A program made the position numbers and the translations under genes. The notes beneath the pieces were generated by a model. That model was given only the letters and a program-made list of their open reading frames with translations, was not told where the DNA came from and made no database searches. Shown here one piece after another: positions 1 to 8,062 of a stretch of DNA of 21,175 nt (position 1 is the stretch's first letter; every line of letters begins with the position of its first letter). The DNA lies in assembly GCA_024695565.1 (NCBI GenBank), contig JAILHX010000069.1:1-21175 (forward strand), written 5' to 3'. Source of the DNA: Saccharofermentans sp. (GTDB lineage: Bacteria > Bacillota_A > Clostridia > Saccharofermentanales > Saccharofermentanaceae).

Positions 1-96
1 AAAGAGAGTCCTCTAATAATGACTGAATAATTATAAACCATTCAAAGCACAAGTGGGGGCATAAATGAAACAAAATTAGTATTTATTTTTTATTAA

Positions 97-129
97 AAGA
101 GCTCCCTCCGGAAATCGAAGAGAGCTCTT
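97..129 (-). terminator. Rho-independent terminator after the VanW-family gene
   Basis: An 8-bp perfect stem (97-104 pairing with 122-129, AAGAGCTC/GAGCTCTT) closes a 17-base loop. On the minus strand it is followed by TTTTAATAAAAAAT. It begins about 24 bases past the stop codon at 154, where a terminator for that gene is expected. The uridine tract is short and interrupted, so termination may be partial. Confidence 0.6.
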
Positions 130-153
130 GTTGATCTTTATATTGATCTGACG

Positions 154-2172
154 TCAGGTCGGGGGTGTTTCTGTATTCTCCGGCGGAGGATCAGTAGGCT
201 GAGGATCTGTCGGCTGAGGATCTGTCGGCTGGGGATCAGTCGGCTGGGGATCGGTCGGCTGGACTTCACCGCCGCCGCCTTCACCACCGGTCGGATCAGT
301 AACTAACGTATCTGTCGGATCCGGAGTCGGCGTCGGGGTTATTACCTCGCCCGTTGAAGCGTCAAATTGTGCGTAGGTTCCATCCGGGAGAAGCGTACCT
401 ACTGCGATACGTTCACCGAATGACCTGTAAGATGTCGTACCATAGTCAACGCGGTCGATCTCGTTGCCGTCTGCGTCATACCAAACCTGGTAAATTCTTA
501 CTGTATAACCGTTGTGAGCAGCTCTGAGGCTCTTTCTCTGTCCGGCGGGAAGTTCTCTGTCCTCGACATATTCGGGAGCGCCTGCAGATACAGTGCTGAG
601 AGTCTCGGTCTCGAGCTCGATGTACTGACCTTCAGGAAGTTTGTGACCATAGATCTGGCAGTGAACATAGCTGTCAGATGAATCCCACCATGCAACAACA
701 ACGATCTGGTAGTCAGTTGAGTTCTCGAACTTGAAGTCCAATGAAGGCCAGTCAACCGTAGCATCAAGTCCTACGGGAACATAGTCTGAAGGCCATGCGT
801 GACCTGTACGTGAAGTAACCTTAAGGTTTGACTTAAGAACTGCGTTATAGAGCGTTGTGCTTACCTGGCAGATTCCGCCGCCCAAGCCCTGCTCGTACTG
901 ACCGCCCTGAATAACTGTTGCTTCCTTGAAGCCCCTGTCAGAAGTACGCTGTCCTACTACACCGTTGAATGAGAACTCAGCGCCGGGTTCGAGGATCGTA
1001 CCGTTCATGTACTCACAAGCCTTGGAGATATTGTTGTTACGGTTGTAATTGTTGGAAGTCTTTGTTGAACATTCGCCGATAAGACCGAACTCTTCGTTGA
1101 TCATCTCAACTGTGACGGTAGGCTCAACAACAGTGGTAATAACCTTGACTGTTCCGGTGTAATCCTTGGAATCGAACATGTCCTTAACTGCATCAGCTGT
1201 GCCGTCGATATCCATTATGTAACCGGTCTTATCAGGAGAGATCTCGAACTGCTTATTCTCGGTGTCAAAACCAAGGATGGTAGCTTCATCGACTCTTGCA
1301 TACTCGTCATAGAGAGGATCCAATGCTGCATGGATCTTCTGTGAGACGTTCTCGATCTTAACCGTATAAGCTGTCTCATAAGTCTGGGGAGTATTCTTGA
1401 GAGCCTGCATGCCGTTATAGCACTCGGTGATCTCGTAGAGATTGTTCTCAGCAGAGGGTCTGAACTTGTTAAATGCAGTCTCACAGACTTCTCTGGTGTT
1501 GTAATCGAAACCTGTGTCAGAGAAATCGATCGGGATGAACATGCCTTCAAGATCAAGGCTTACGTGTACTTCCATCGGCTTCTCGGGCTGAACGGCAGAT
1601 ACTGCAGCGACTGCCTGTTCAAGAGTCATGCCGCCTACTTCGATGCCGTCAATAACGGTTCCCTGGAAGAATGTGTCGGTCTTGAGTTCTGCATATGCGT
1701 CCTCGGCATTCATCTCCTGAACTGTGCCGTCAGCCAGTGTAACTTCAACTTTGAGCTTGAAGAAACCCATATAGTAGAGGACTGCAGTAACTGCGCCGAT
1801 AAGGCAGACAAGCACGAATACTACAACAAGTGCGGGATGAGCAATACGCTTCTTCTTTTCAGCCTTAGCCTTCTTAGCGGCCTTCTTGGGTGCGGATTTA
1901 GCAGACTTGGAAGCTGCGGGCTTAGCCTTCTTGGGAGCTTCCTTCTTGGTCTCGGCCATCTTGGGAGCGCTCTTTGTGCTCCTGGCGGGAGCCTTGGCGG
2001 TTCCCGGTCTCTTCTTTGCTCTGGAATTTGCATAAGACTCAAGTCCGTAATTCTGGACCTCGTCCTCTTCTGCCTGGGCACCGTAATACATGCCTGTTGC
2101 TGGCAGCTTGGAAGTGTCCCTTACCATGGAACTTCTGTCTATATTCGGAGCCTGGCCGGCTTTCTTCTTCAT
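154..2172 (-). CDS. Membrane-anchored VanW-family surface protein with G5-like domain and Pro-Thr-Asp repeat tail
   Basis: The 672-residue protein starts with a cytoplasmic tail very rich in Lys and Ala (about residues 50-110). One membrane segment follows at about 113-137, and the rest should lie outside the cell. From about residue 171 (DGIEVGGMTLEQA) comes the region that usually precedes VanW domains in Firmicutes and is annotated as putative peptidoglycan binding. The VanW domain spans about 367-500 and contains the hallmark GLGGGICQVSTT at about 427-438. A G5-like segment covers about 517-595. The tail is low-complexity Pro/Thr, with a Gly-rich stretch and PTDPQ repeats. There is no LPXTG signal, so anchoring is by the N-terminal helix. 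A role at the cell wall is inferred; the function of VanW domains is not settled. The start has an AGAGGGG ribosome binding site. The gene stands alone, with its own promoter and terminator. Confidence 0.88.
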   Translation of the reverse strand: MKKKAGQAPNIDRSSMVRDTSKLPATGMYYGAQAEEDEVQNYGLESYANSRAKKRPGTAKAPARSTKSAPKMAETKKEAPKKAKPAASKSAKSAPKKAAKKAKAEKKKRIAHPALVVVFVLVCLIGAVTAVLYYMGFFKLKVEVTLADGTVQEMNAEDAYAELKTDTFFQGTVIDGIEVGGMTLEQAVAAVSAVQPEKPMEVHVSLDLEGMFIPIDFSDTGFDYNTREVCETAFNKFRPSAENNLYEITECYNGMQALKNTPQTYETAYTVKIENVSQKIHAALDPLYDEYARVDEATILGFDTENKQFEISPDKTGYIMDIDGTADAVKDMFDSKDYTGTVKVITTVVEPTVTVEMINEEFGLIGECSTKTSNNYNRNNNISKACEYMNGTILEPGAEFSFNGVVGQRTSDRGFKEATVIQGGQYEQGLGGGICQVSTTLYNAVLKSNLKVTSRTGHAWPSDYVPVGLDATVDWPSLDFKFENSTDYQIVVVAWWDSSDSYVHCQIYGHKLPEGQYIELETETLSTVSAGAPEYVEDRELPAGQRKSLRAAHNGYTVRIYQVWYDADGNEIDRVDYGTTSYRSFGERIAVGTLLPDGTYAQFDASTGEVITPTPTPDPTDTLVTDPTGGEGGGGEVQPTDPQPTDPQPTDPQPTDPQPTDPPPENTETPPT
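188..262. repeat. Five tandem 15-bp repeats encoding PTDPQ
   Basis: Five adjacent 15-base units (188-202, 203-217, 218-232, 233-247, 248-262), each close to GGATCWGTCGGCTGR, encode successive Pro-Thr-Asp-Pro-Gln units at the C-terminus of the VanW-family protein. The units differ at only one to three positions and keep the frame. They probably form an extended wall-spanning tail, and copy number may vary between strains. Confidence 0.9.
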
Positions 2173-2225
2173 AACTAATCAAACCCCTCTTCACTTATCC
2201 GTAAGTGTAGTCTAAATCCTAAATA

Positions 2226-2254
2226 ATAATAAACATTGTATAGGTAAACTTCAA
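2226..2254 (-). promoter_or_regulatory. Candidate sigma-A promoter for the VanW-family gene
   Basis: On the minus strand a TTGAAG -35 box (2249-2254) is followed after 17 bases by a TATTAT -10 box (2226-2231). It lies about 55 bases upstream of the start codon at 2172, in the divergent intergenic region shared with the HAD gene. The match is read by eye only. Confidence 0.5.
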
Positions 2255-2321
2255 CCGCCGAAGTAGTACATTATGTCAGAAAATAAAATATATTTATCAC
2301 GTCCTTATTGTAAAATCGTTT

Positions 2322-2327
2322 ATAATC
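2322..2327 (+). promoter_or_regulatory. Possible -10 element upstream of the HAD phosphatase gene
   Basis: A perfect TATAAT lies 21 bases before the ATG at 2349. No convincing -35 box is found 16-18 bases upstream (CACGTC at 17). A start about 7 bases downstream would fall inside the TTTGGAG ribosome binding site, so this may not be the real promoter. Confidence 0.25.
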
Positions 2328-2348
2328 CTCTTTGGAGTTTTTTGAACT

Positions 2349-3185
2349 ATGAACGGAAAATATAAGGCACTGCTTGCCGCGGATATGGATTTTACGTTGC
2401 TTAGCCCCGGCAAGGACGTCCCCGAAGGCAATAGAGAAGCGATAAAGGCGTTAAGAGAAGCCGGTGTGGCATTTACCATAGCCACCGGCAGATCTTCATT
2501 TCTGGTCGGCAAATTCGCCGAATCTTTAGGGATCGACGTTCCAATACTGACGAGCAACGGTGGTTCGCTTTTCGATGCCAAAACTCGAAAACAGTTTGCC
2601 TCCAGGGATTTTGAAGACGCCAAGATCCGGAGCCTTCTTAAGTTCCTCATGGACAGATCGGCAGATGCCACCCTGTATTCCGATGAGGGCATATTCTTCT
2701 GCCCCTGCTCCTCCAGAAAATACTTTGTCGAAGGCTACAATGAGGGCGTTGAACCGGCAAAGCAGTCTCCGATAATAGATATCGGCCCTGATTTCCCGGA
2801 TCAGGAGAAGATCCCGGACTTCAACAAGATCCTTCTGATCAGCGCCGACGATGACCTGATAAACACACTCTCGGCAGACCCGGAGCTCGAGGTCATATCA
2901 TCGGCTCCCAATCTTTTCGATGTCATGTGCAGCGGAGTAACCAAGGGCAATGCCCTGTTAAGCCTTGCAGATCACCTTGATATCCCGGCTTCACAGACAT
3001 TTGCGATCGGCGACAGCGATAACGACCTGTCCATGATCGAAGACGCCGCTTACGGCATCGCCATGGGCAATGCCACTGACGCCTGCAAGGCAGCAGCCCA
3101 ATATATCACCGCAGATTATGACAGCCTCGGCTTTGCCAAGGCTGTCTATGAATACGTTATTCCGTTGGTGAATTCGTTCAGTTAA
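2349..3185 (+). CDS. Cof-type HAD-IIB family phosphatase
   Basis: This 278-residue soluble protein has all four HAD motifs. Motif I is D12-M-D14-F-T (nucleophile D12, acid/base D14). Motif II is the Thr of FTIATGR near residue 45. Motif III is Lys199 in VTKGNAL. Motif IV is GDSDND at 221-226, which binds Mg. Length and layout fit the Cof subfamily with a C2B cap in the middle. Members dephosphorylate sugar phosphates, flavin or pyridoxal phosphates; the substrate here cannot be read from sequence. Motif I has Phe where the family usually has Gly (DxDGT), an uncommon but not obviously inactivating change. The ATG has a GGAG ribosome binding site 10 bases upstream. The gene overlaps the 3' end of the convergent mutase gene by 8 bases. 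Confidence 0.9.
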   Translation: MNGKYKALLAADMDFTLLSPGKDVPEGNREAIKALREAGVAFTIATGRSSFLVGKFAESLGIDVPILTSNGGSLFDAKTRKQFASRDFEDAKIRSLLKFLMDRSADATLYSDEGIFFCPCSSRKYFVEGYNEGVEPAKQSPIIDIGPDFPDQEKIPDFNKILLISADDDLINTLSADPELEVISSAPNLFDVMCSGVTKGNALLSLADHLDIPASQTFAIGDSDNDLSMIEDAAYGIAMGNATDACKAAAQYITADYDSLGFAKAVYEYVIPLVNSFS

Positions 3186-4968
3186 GCTTTGACTTAACGT
3201 ATCCTTCCACCTGTCCTTTTATAGTCTCGAAGGACTGCTCTGCCTTTACCTTATCAGAATCATAAACGCCCATGTAGATCTTGAGCTTGGGCTCTGTGCC
3301 TGAAGGTCTTGCGCATGCCCAGTCGATTCCCTTGTTGCCGCCAAGCTCATAAAGGAGAACGTTGGACTTGGGCAGAGTGATATCGGATACCTTTACGCCG
3401 TCTTCAGTGAAATCGTAACGCTTGGATTCCTTGTAGTCGCGGACGGCAGTAACCGTAGCGCCGCCAAGAAGGTTCTTTGCTTCAGCAAGATTCTTGCAGC
3501 CGGCAAGCTCGTTTCTTAGATCTGCCATGCACTTGCCGATTTTCTCGATGCCTTCCTTGCCTTCCAATGTGCAGCTGATCGTCTGCTCGATACCATAGCC
3601 GTACTTCTCGTAGAGGTGATCGAGTCTGTCTGCTAAAGTCTCGCCCTTCTCAAAGGAAGCTGCCGCCATGTTGCAGATGAGCATTGCTGCTACGACTGCA
3701 TCCTTGTCGCGGACATCAACGCCTGAGAGATAACCGTAGCTCTCTTCGAAGCCGAACTGGAAGTGCTTGTTGCCGAACTCGTCGTCGAGCTTGATCCTCT
3801 CGCCGATGAACTTGAAGCCCGTGAGGGTCTCCTGGAGCTCTACTCCGTAGTAATCGCAGATGCTCTTAACAAGCTTGGAAGACACGATGGTCGTTACTGC
3901 AAATGAATTATCGGGAAGTGTTCCGAGGTTCTTCTTGGCATCGAGGATATAGTCTAATAGCATGAGACCCATCTGGTTGCCGGAGAAGCACTTATACTTA
4001 ACTTCACCGTTCTCAACTACCTTTGCTGCAGCACCGATCCTGTCTGAGTCAGGGTCTGTACCGAATACCAGGGAAGCATCCGTCTTCTTGGCAAGCTCGA
4101 TAGCCATTGAGAGAGCCTCAGGGTTCTCGGGGTTAGGAAGGCTTACAGTCGGGAAAGCTCCGTCCGGCAATTCCTGTTCCTTAACGATGTGGATGTTCTT
4201 GAATCCTACTGCCTCAAGGATCCTTCTGACGGGCTTGTTGCCTGATCCGTGAAGAGGAGTATAAACGATGCTCATGTCAGCCTGCTTGTTGATAGCTTCC
4301 TGGTCGACAACGAGCTTTGTGAGCATGTTCGTAAATGCTTCGTCGATCTCAGGACCGAATGAAGTAACGAGGCCTTTAGCCTTTGCTTCTTCGAAGTCCA
4401 TGAGCTTTACGGCTCTGATATCAGAGATCGCACTGATATTTGCGAGTACTGCATCTGCTGCTTCAGGCGGCACCTGTCCGCCGTCTTCACCGTAAACCTT
4501 GTATCCGTTGTACTTGGAAGGATTGTGTGAAGCGGTGATCATGACACCTGCAAATGCCTTGAAGTATCTGACTGAGAATGAGAGCACCGGAACAGGTCTT
4601 AATTCATCAGATAATCTGCTCGGGATTCCGTTGGCAGCTAGTACCTGAGCCGTGATCTGCGCGAACTCGGGTGAGAAGTGCCTCGAGTCGTATGAGATAA
4701 CGACGCCTCTTTTTACTGCCTCTTCTCCCTCAGAGAGGATATACTTGGCAAGTCCCTCGGATGCCTTTGCTACCGTATAGACATTCATTCTGTTGGTACC
4801 TGCACCGAGAACGCCTCTTAAACCTGCAGTACCGAACTCGAGATCTCTGTAGAATCTGTCTTCGATCTCTTTTGTATCGTCCTTGATGGCGAGAAGTTCG
4901 TTCCTCGTACCCTCATCAAAGTAGGGGTCTGTTGACCATAATTCATATGCCTTCATAAAATCTTCCAT
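3178..4968 (-). CDS. pgcA: Alpha-phosphoglucomutase / phosphohexomutase (PgcA type)
   Basis: The enzyme interconverts glucose-6-phosphate and glucose-1-phosphate (possibly also mannose phosphates) in the cytoplasm, feeding nucleotide-sugar synthesis. With the chosen start it has 596 residues, close to Bacillus PgcA. All four active-site motifs are present: the phosphoserine loop TASHNP with Ser147, the metal loop DPDSDR at 305-310, the sugar-binding loop GFEESYGY from 406, and the phosphate-binding RPSGTEP at 554-560. The N-terminal FGTAGLRG and GTNRMN motifs also match this subgroup. An in-frame GTG at 4989 extends the frame by 7 codons, but GGAGG at 4978-4982 lies 9 bases before the ATG at 4968, so that ATG is preferred. 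The gene begins 29 bases after the yfhO-type gene, with no terminator between, so the two are probably co-transcribed. Confidence 0.93.
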   Translation of the reverse strand: MEDFMKAYELWSTDPYFDEGTRNELLAIKDDTKEIEDRFYRDLEFGTAGLRGVLGAGTNRMNVYTVAKASEGLAKYILSEGEEAVKRGVVISYDSRHFSPEFAQITAQVLAANGIPSRLSDELRPVPVLSFSVRYFKAFAGVMITASHNPSKYNGYKVYGEDGGQVPPEAADAVLANISAISDIRAVKLMDFEEAKAKGLVTSFGPEIDEAFTNMLTKLVVDQEAINKQADMSIVYTPLHGSGNKPVRRILEAVGFKNIHIVKEQELPDGAFPTVSLPNPENPEALSMAIELAKKTDASLVFGTDPDSDRIGAAAKVVENGEVKYKCFSGNQMGLMLLDYILDAKKNLGTLPDNSFAVTTIVSSKLVKSICDYYGVELQETLTGFKFIGERIKLDDEFGNKHFQFGFEESYGYLSGVDVRDKDAVVAAMLICNMAAASFEKGETLADRLDHLYEKYGYGIEQTISCTLEGKEGIEKIGKCMADLRNELAGCKNLAEAKNLLGGATVTAVRDYKESKRYDFTEDGVKVSDITLPKSNVLLYELGGNKGIDWACARPSGTEPKLKIYMGVYDSDKVKAEQSFETIKGQVEGYVKSKLN

Positions 4969-4977
4969 ACTGTTAAA

Positions 4978-4982
4978 CCTCC
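4978..4982 (-). promoter_or_regulatory. Ribosome binding site that fixes the phosphoglucomutase start
   Basis: GGAGG on the minus strand lies 9 bases before the ATG at 4968. It falls inside the upstream GTG-initiated extension, which itself has no ribosome binding site. This argues for the shorter 596-residue product. Confidence 0.75.
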
Positions 4983-4997
4983 AAAGCACTGATTCTT

Positions 4998-7922
4998 TTA
5001 TACAATACCCGAATCGGAATCGTTTTTCTTCTTTTTCGAGAGATTTTTATCAATAACTATAAATGCCGCAAGACCTATTATGCCGAAGGCCGTAACTGCC
5101 ACGCCGAGCTTAAGTCCCGGAGCCATGAACACGAGTTCGGCAGTGTGGTTACCCGCACCCGGATCGAATGCGATAAACGCATTCTGGTAGATCTCGTAAT
5201 CAGTAAGCTCGCCATCGATATAGAGTTTCCAGCCGTCCTCGGCAGGGATCGTAGTAATGACCATCTCGTTGCTGCCGAGATTGCTGATATTGAACTTTGC
5301 ATAACCGTCGTAGACTTCAGCCGTGCTGACCTTTGAACGGTCAACGTTTGCAAACTGGTTCTGGAATGCCCCGTTATCGAAGCTTGCAAATCTGATATTA
5401 AGATATGTCCAGCTGCTCTCTTCGGACAGGAACGTGACCTTAACGTCCTCGCCTTCAGCAAAGCTGCCGAGTCTGATCATTTTCGAATAATAGGCATTGG
5501 ACGTAAAACTGTCGATCAGGATATTGTTGACGTAAACGTTAGTACCGCTCAGGATTCTTCCTGTTACGATCGTGCAGTAGAGCTCATCTGTCGTGGGAGC
5601 CTTGAAGTTGTACTCGATGGCGATCGGGATCTTCTCGTTTGCCCTGTAGATCTTGGTAAGGTTCTCCTGGATCGCATAGTAAACGTCACCCTCATATCCG
5701 AGCGGGTCCTCGATGAGCTTCTCTTCTTCAGTTTCAGGATCGTTCTTAACGATAAAGTCTTCATTCGTCATGTAATCGCCCGTATCGAAGAACACGCCGT
5801 TGGTGATGACAGGGCTGCCTGTTACGGACTCATCGATCTCGTTGAAGAAATCTTCCGTGTAAGCCTCAGGGAAAAGCGAACGGTACCAGTCGTTCTGAAG
5901 AGCAAAATAGTTCTTCTCCGTGGTATCGCGCTCGAGCCTGTAGTAATCGAAGTCCATCGCGCCCTTGTCAGCTGCAAAGCCGAGCTCCAGGACGTTCTCA
6001 TTGGCATAGAACTTCAGTCCGGAATCATAAGAATCCTCGCCGTCTAAGCGGTAGAATGCCAGATCTCTTCTTACTGCGAGCGAATCGATCGAGAAGAAGC
6101 TGTCAACCGTAGGGCAGGCATACGAATGACCGACTGCGAAGTAGTTATAGTTCGTAGCCATGCCGAGCTGCTTCATGAAGCGCTGCATCTTCTTGTTCGA
6201 ATTGGAATTGAAGAAAGACAGTCCGTTGTAGTGACCGTAGAACGCCTCGCCCTCTTCAACGTAAAACTTCGTCGTATATTCGGGGACACCCTCGCCTTCG
6301 GCTCTGAATGCGCCCGTAGCTGCGTTGTTCTTCCTGGCATATTCGCCGAACTCGCTTACAGCTCTGACTGACTCGCTGTATTCTTCTGCCGGGCCTCCGA
6401 AAAGTGTCATGGCCTCAATACTCGAATTGAGCATCGGTCCGACAAAGACCAGCTCGAATCCGATGATTCCCGTCATGATCGGAGCTAACATCTTCGGCAT
6501 ATCGTGAAGCTGCTCGGGCCATTTCTCAATGCCAAAGCCCATCATGAGCAGCGAGTAAGCGGTTATGAGCGCGATATTAAACAGGAATGCCTTGCCGTCG
6601 CCCTTAAGCGATCCAATCGAGAAGTCTATCAGGAGCAGGCCGATAACGACGAGCATTGCCTTGGTGATGTCTTTTCTCGCAACTTCCTTAAGCTTTAACA
6701 GCACCTTGACCGTAATGATCAGGAACAGCGGCAGGAAGACGAATGTCTGTCTGTGCCAGAACCAGTTCGGGTCATCGAAAACCTGCCATGCCTTATCAAG
6801 AGGATATAAGATCGTGGAGAGGAGAACGCCGAGGAGACATACAGCGTGCACCTTTCTCTCTCTTCCCTTGAACACGGGGCTTAAGAAATAGACCAATGTC
6901 AGAATGGTTACCGGCAGACAGATGAATATGAACGGATAGCCGCCCATCATCATATCCGAGAACTCGGCAGACTCTCCCTCAAGCAGCATGTGAACAAGTG
7001 TAAGGGGTGAATAGCTGATGAGCTCCTCGCCTCTGTCAGTTATCGTCTGATCGGAATTCCTGATCGTATCAAGTCCGACGGGAACCAGCATTACTGCAGT
7101 CATGAGACCCGTAAAGCCTGCGGTAAGAAGATATCTTACGGCTATGCCGGCAGCCTTCTTGATCTGGACTTTTTCTGCGAACATCCTGACGAGCAGGTAT
7201 AAGAAGCAGGAGATTCCTGCCATGTATGCAATGTAGTAGTTCGATACGAACAATACGAGCAGTGAGATAACGAGACCTAAATACTTCTGTTCCTTGATGA
7301 ACTTCTCCGTGAAGTAGAGGATCAGGGGCAGGAGCATGAATCCGTCGAGCCACATGATCTGGAAAAGGTAAGCCTGGGAATAAAGCGAGAATACATAGCA
7401 GACTCCCATGAGAACCGGCCAGAGTGACTTCTTGTTCTCGATCCTGTGTCCGATAAAAAGGCACATGAATGCTGAAGCAAGGCTCATCTTGAGCGTGACG
7501 ATGAGAAGCACTGCCGCATCGATCTGGGCTTCGTCGATAAAAAGATATATAAGGTTAAAAGGGCTCGCAAGATAATATCCGAAAGAACTCATGAAGTTCT
7601 TGCCAAGTCCTAATTCAAACGAATATGTGAGGTAAGATCCCACGTGATCCTTCGGCACGCTGCCGAAGTCAAATATCTTGTTCCTGAGCAAAGCAAGGAA
7701 AGGCGCATACTGTGCCTTTAGATCGCTCTGCAGGAACGAATACTGGCCCAAAGGATACTTCTGGCACAGGAAAGCTGCTATAACATAGAGTACCAGTGCA
7801 ATGCCGAACGCATATATCGGACGCAGGTCGCGCTTACCGGCTGTTTTCAATGCGGGCTTGACTGCGGGTTTGGCTGCTGTTTTCTTCGCAGAACCGCCTT
7901 CGAGGCTCGTGAGTTCCTTCAT
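4998..7922 (-). CDS. yfhO: YfhO-family polytopic membrane protein (putative GT-C glycosyltransferase)
   Basis: The 974-residue protein has a Lys/Ala/Pro-rich cytoplasmic tail (residues 11-34), then roughly a dozen hydrophobic segments up to about residue 500. A large soluble, presumably external, domain covers about 500-930; a final membrane helix and a Lys-rich end follow. YfhO hallmarks in the first external loop are SDLKAQYAPF, with Asp67 as the likely GT-C catalytic or metal residue, and a following GLGKNF...YYLASPFNLI segment. In Bacillus and related bacteria YfhO-like proteins work with a CsbB-type GT2 to add sugar to lipoteichoic acid from a lipid-linked donor. A CsbB-like gene sits directly divergent here, which supports the same type of role. 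The acceptor is unknown. The ATG has GAAAGGG about 10 bases upstream. Confidence 0.85.
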   Translation of the reverse strand: MKELTSLEGGSAKKTAAKPAVKPALKTAGKRDLRPIYAFGIALVLYVIAAFLCQKYPLGQYSFLQSDLKAQYAPFLALLRNKIFDFGSVPKDHVGSYLTYSFELGLGKNFMSSFGYYLASPFNLIYLFIDEAQIDAAVLLIVTLKMSLASAFMCLFIGHRIENKKSLWPVLMGVCYVFSLYSQAYLFQIMWLDGFMLLPLILYFTEKFIKEQKYLGLVISLLVLFVSNYYIAYMAGISCFLYLLVRMFAEKVQIKKAAGIAVRYLLTAGFTGLMTAVMLVPVGLDTIRNSDQTITDRGEELISYSPLTLVHMLLEGESAEFSDMMMGGYPFIFICLPVTILTLVYFLSPVFKGRERKVHAVCLLGVLLSTILYPLDKAWQVFDDPNWFWHRQTFVFLPLFLIITVKVLLKLKEVARKDITKAMLVVIGLLLIDFSIGSLKGDGKAFLFNIALITAYSLLMMGFGIEKWPEQLHDMPKMLAPIMTGIIGFELVFVGPMLNSSIEAMTLFGGPAEEYSESVRAVSEFGEYARKNNAATGAFRAEGEGVPEYTTKFYVEEGEAFYGHYNGLSFFNSNSNKKMQRFMKQLGMATNYNYFAVGHSYACPTVDSFFSIDSLAVRRDLAFYRLDGEDSYDSGLKFYANENVLELGFAADKGAMDFDYYRLERDTTEKNYFALQNDWYRSLFPEAYTEDFFNEIDESVTGSPVITNGVFFDTGDYMTNEDFIVKNDPETEEEKLIEDPLGYEGDVYYAIQENLTKIYRANEKIPIAIEYNFKAPTTDELYCTIVTGRILSGTNVYVNNILIDSFTSNAYYSKMIRLGSFAEGEDVKVTFLSEESSWTYLNIRFASFDNGAFQNQFANVDRSKVSTAEVYDGYAKFNISNLGSNEMVITTIPAEDGWKLYIDGELTDYEIYQNAFIAFDPGAGNHTAELVFMAPGLKLGVAVTAFGIIGLAAFIVIDKNLSKKKKNDSDSGIV

Positions 7923-7951
7923 TGTTCATACGCCCTTTCTTCGGCATTTTA

Positions 7952-7981
7952 TTGTCATTAGCAATACTTTTTGATTATAAT
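7952..7981 (+). promoter_or_regulatory. Candidate sigma-A promoter for the GT2 gene, in the divergent yfhO/GT2 region
   Basis: TTGTCA (7952-7957) and a perfect TATAAT (7976-7981) are separated by 18 bases, predicting a start near 7988 and a leader of about 75 bases. The core ATTATAAT also reads TATAAT on the minus strand (7974-7979). It could therefore serve the divergent yfhO gene too, although no good minus-strand -35 box was found. Confidence 0.55.
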
Positions 7982-8062
7982 ACAAATAAGTTATTTAATC
8001 TATTTGCGGCATTAGCGGCAGCACTGCAGATGGTGCCGGATTTAAGATAAAGGAGAAAAGCC

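Noticed and set aside
30..35. TATAAT on the minus strand as a promoter for a gene left of the window
   Set aside because: No -35 box is found at 16-18 bases and the gene itself is not visible, so it cannot be supported.
188..262. Regularly spaced short repeats suggesting a CRISPR array
   Set aside because: The units are contiguous with no spacers, 15 bases long, and encode an in-frame PTDPQ peptide repeat.
1564..2178. A 204-codon open frame on the plus strand opposite the VanW-family gene
   Set aside because: It lies wholly antisense to a gene with clear domains, has no family features, and its Cys/Leu/Ser-rich composition mirrors the Lys/Ala-rich codons of the real gene.
7069..7464. A 131-codon minus-strand frame inside the yfhO-type gene
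   Set aside because: Out-of-frame shadow of membrane-helix coding sequence; no ribosome binding site and no recognisable domain.
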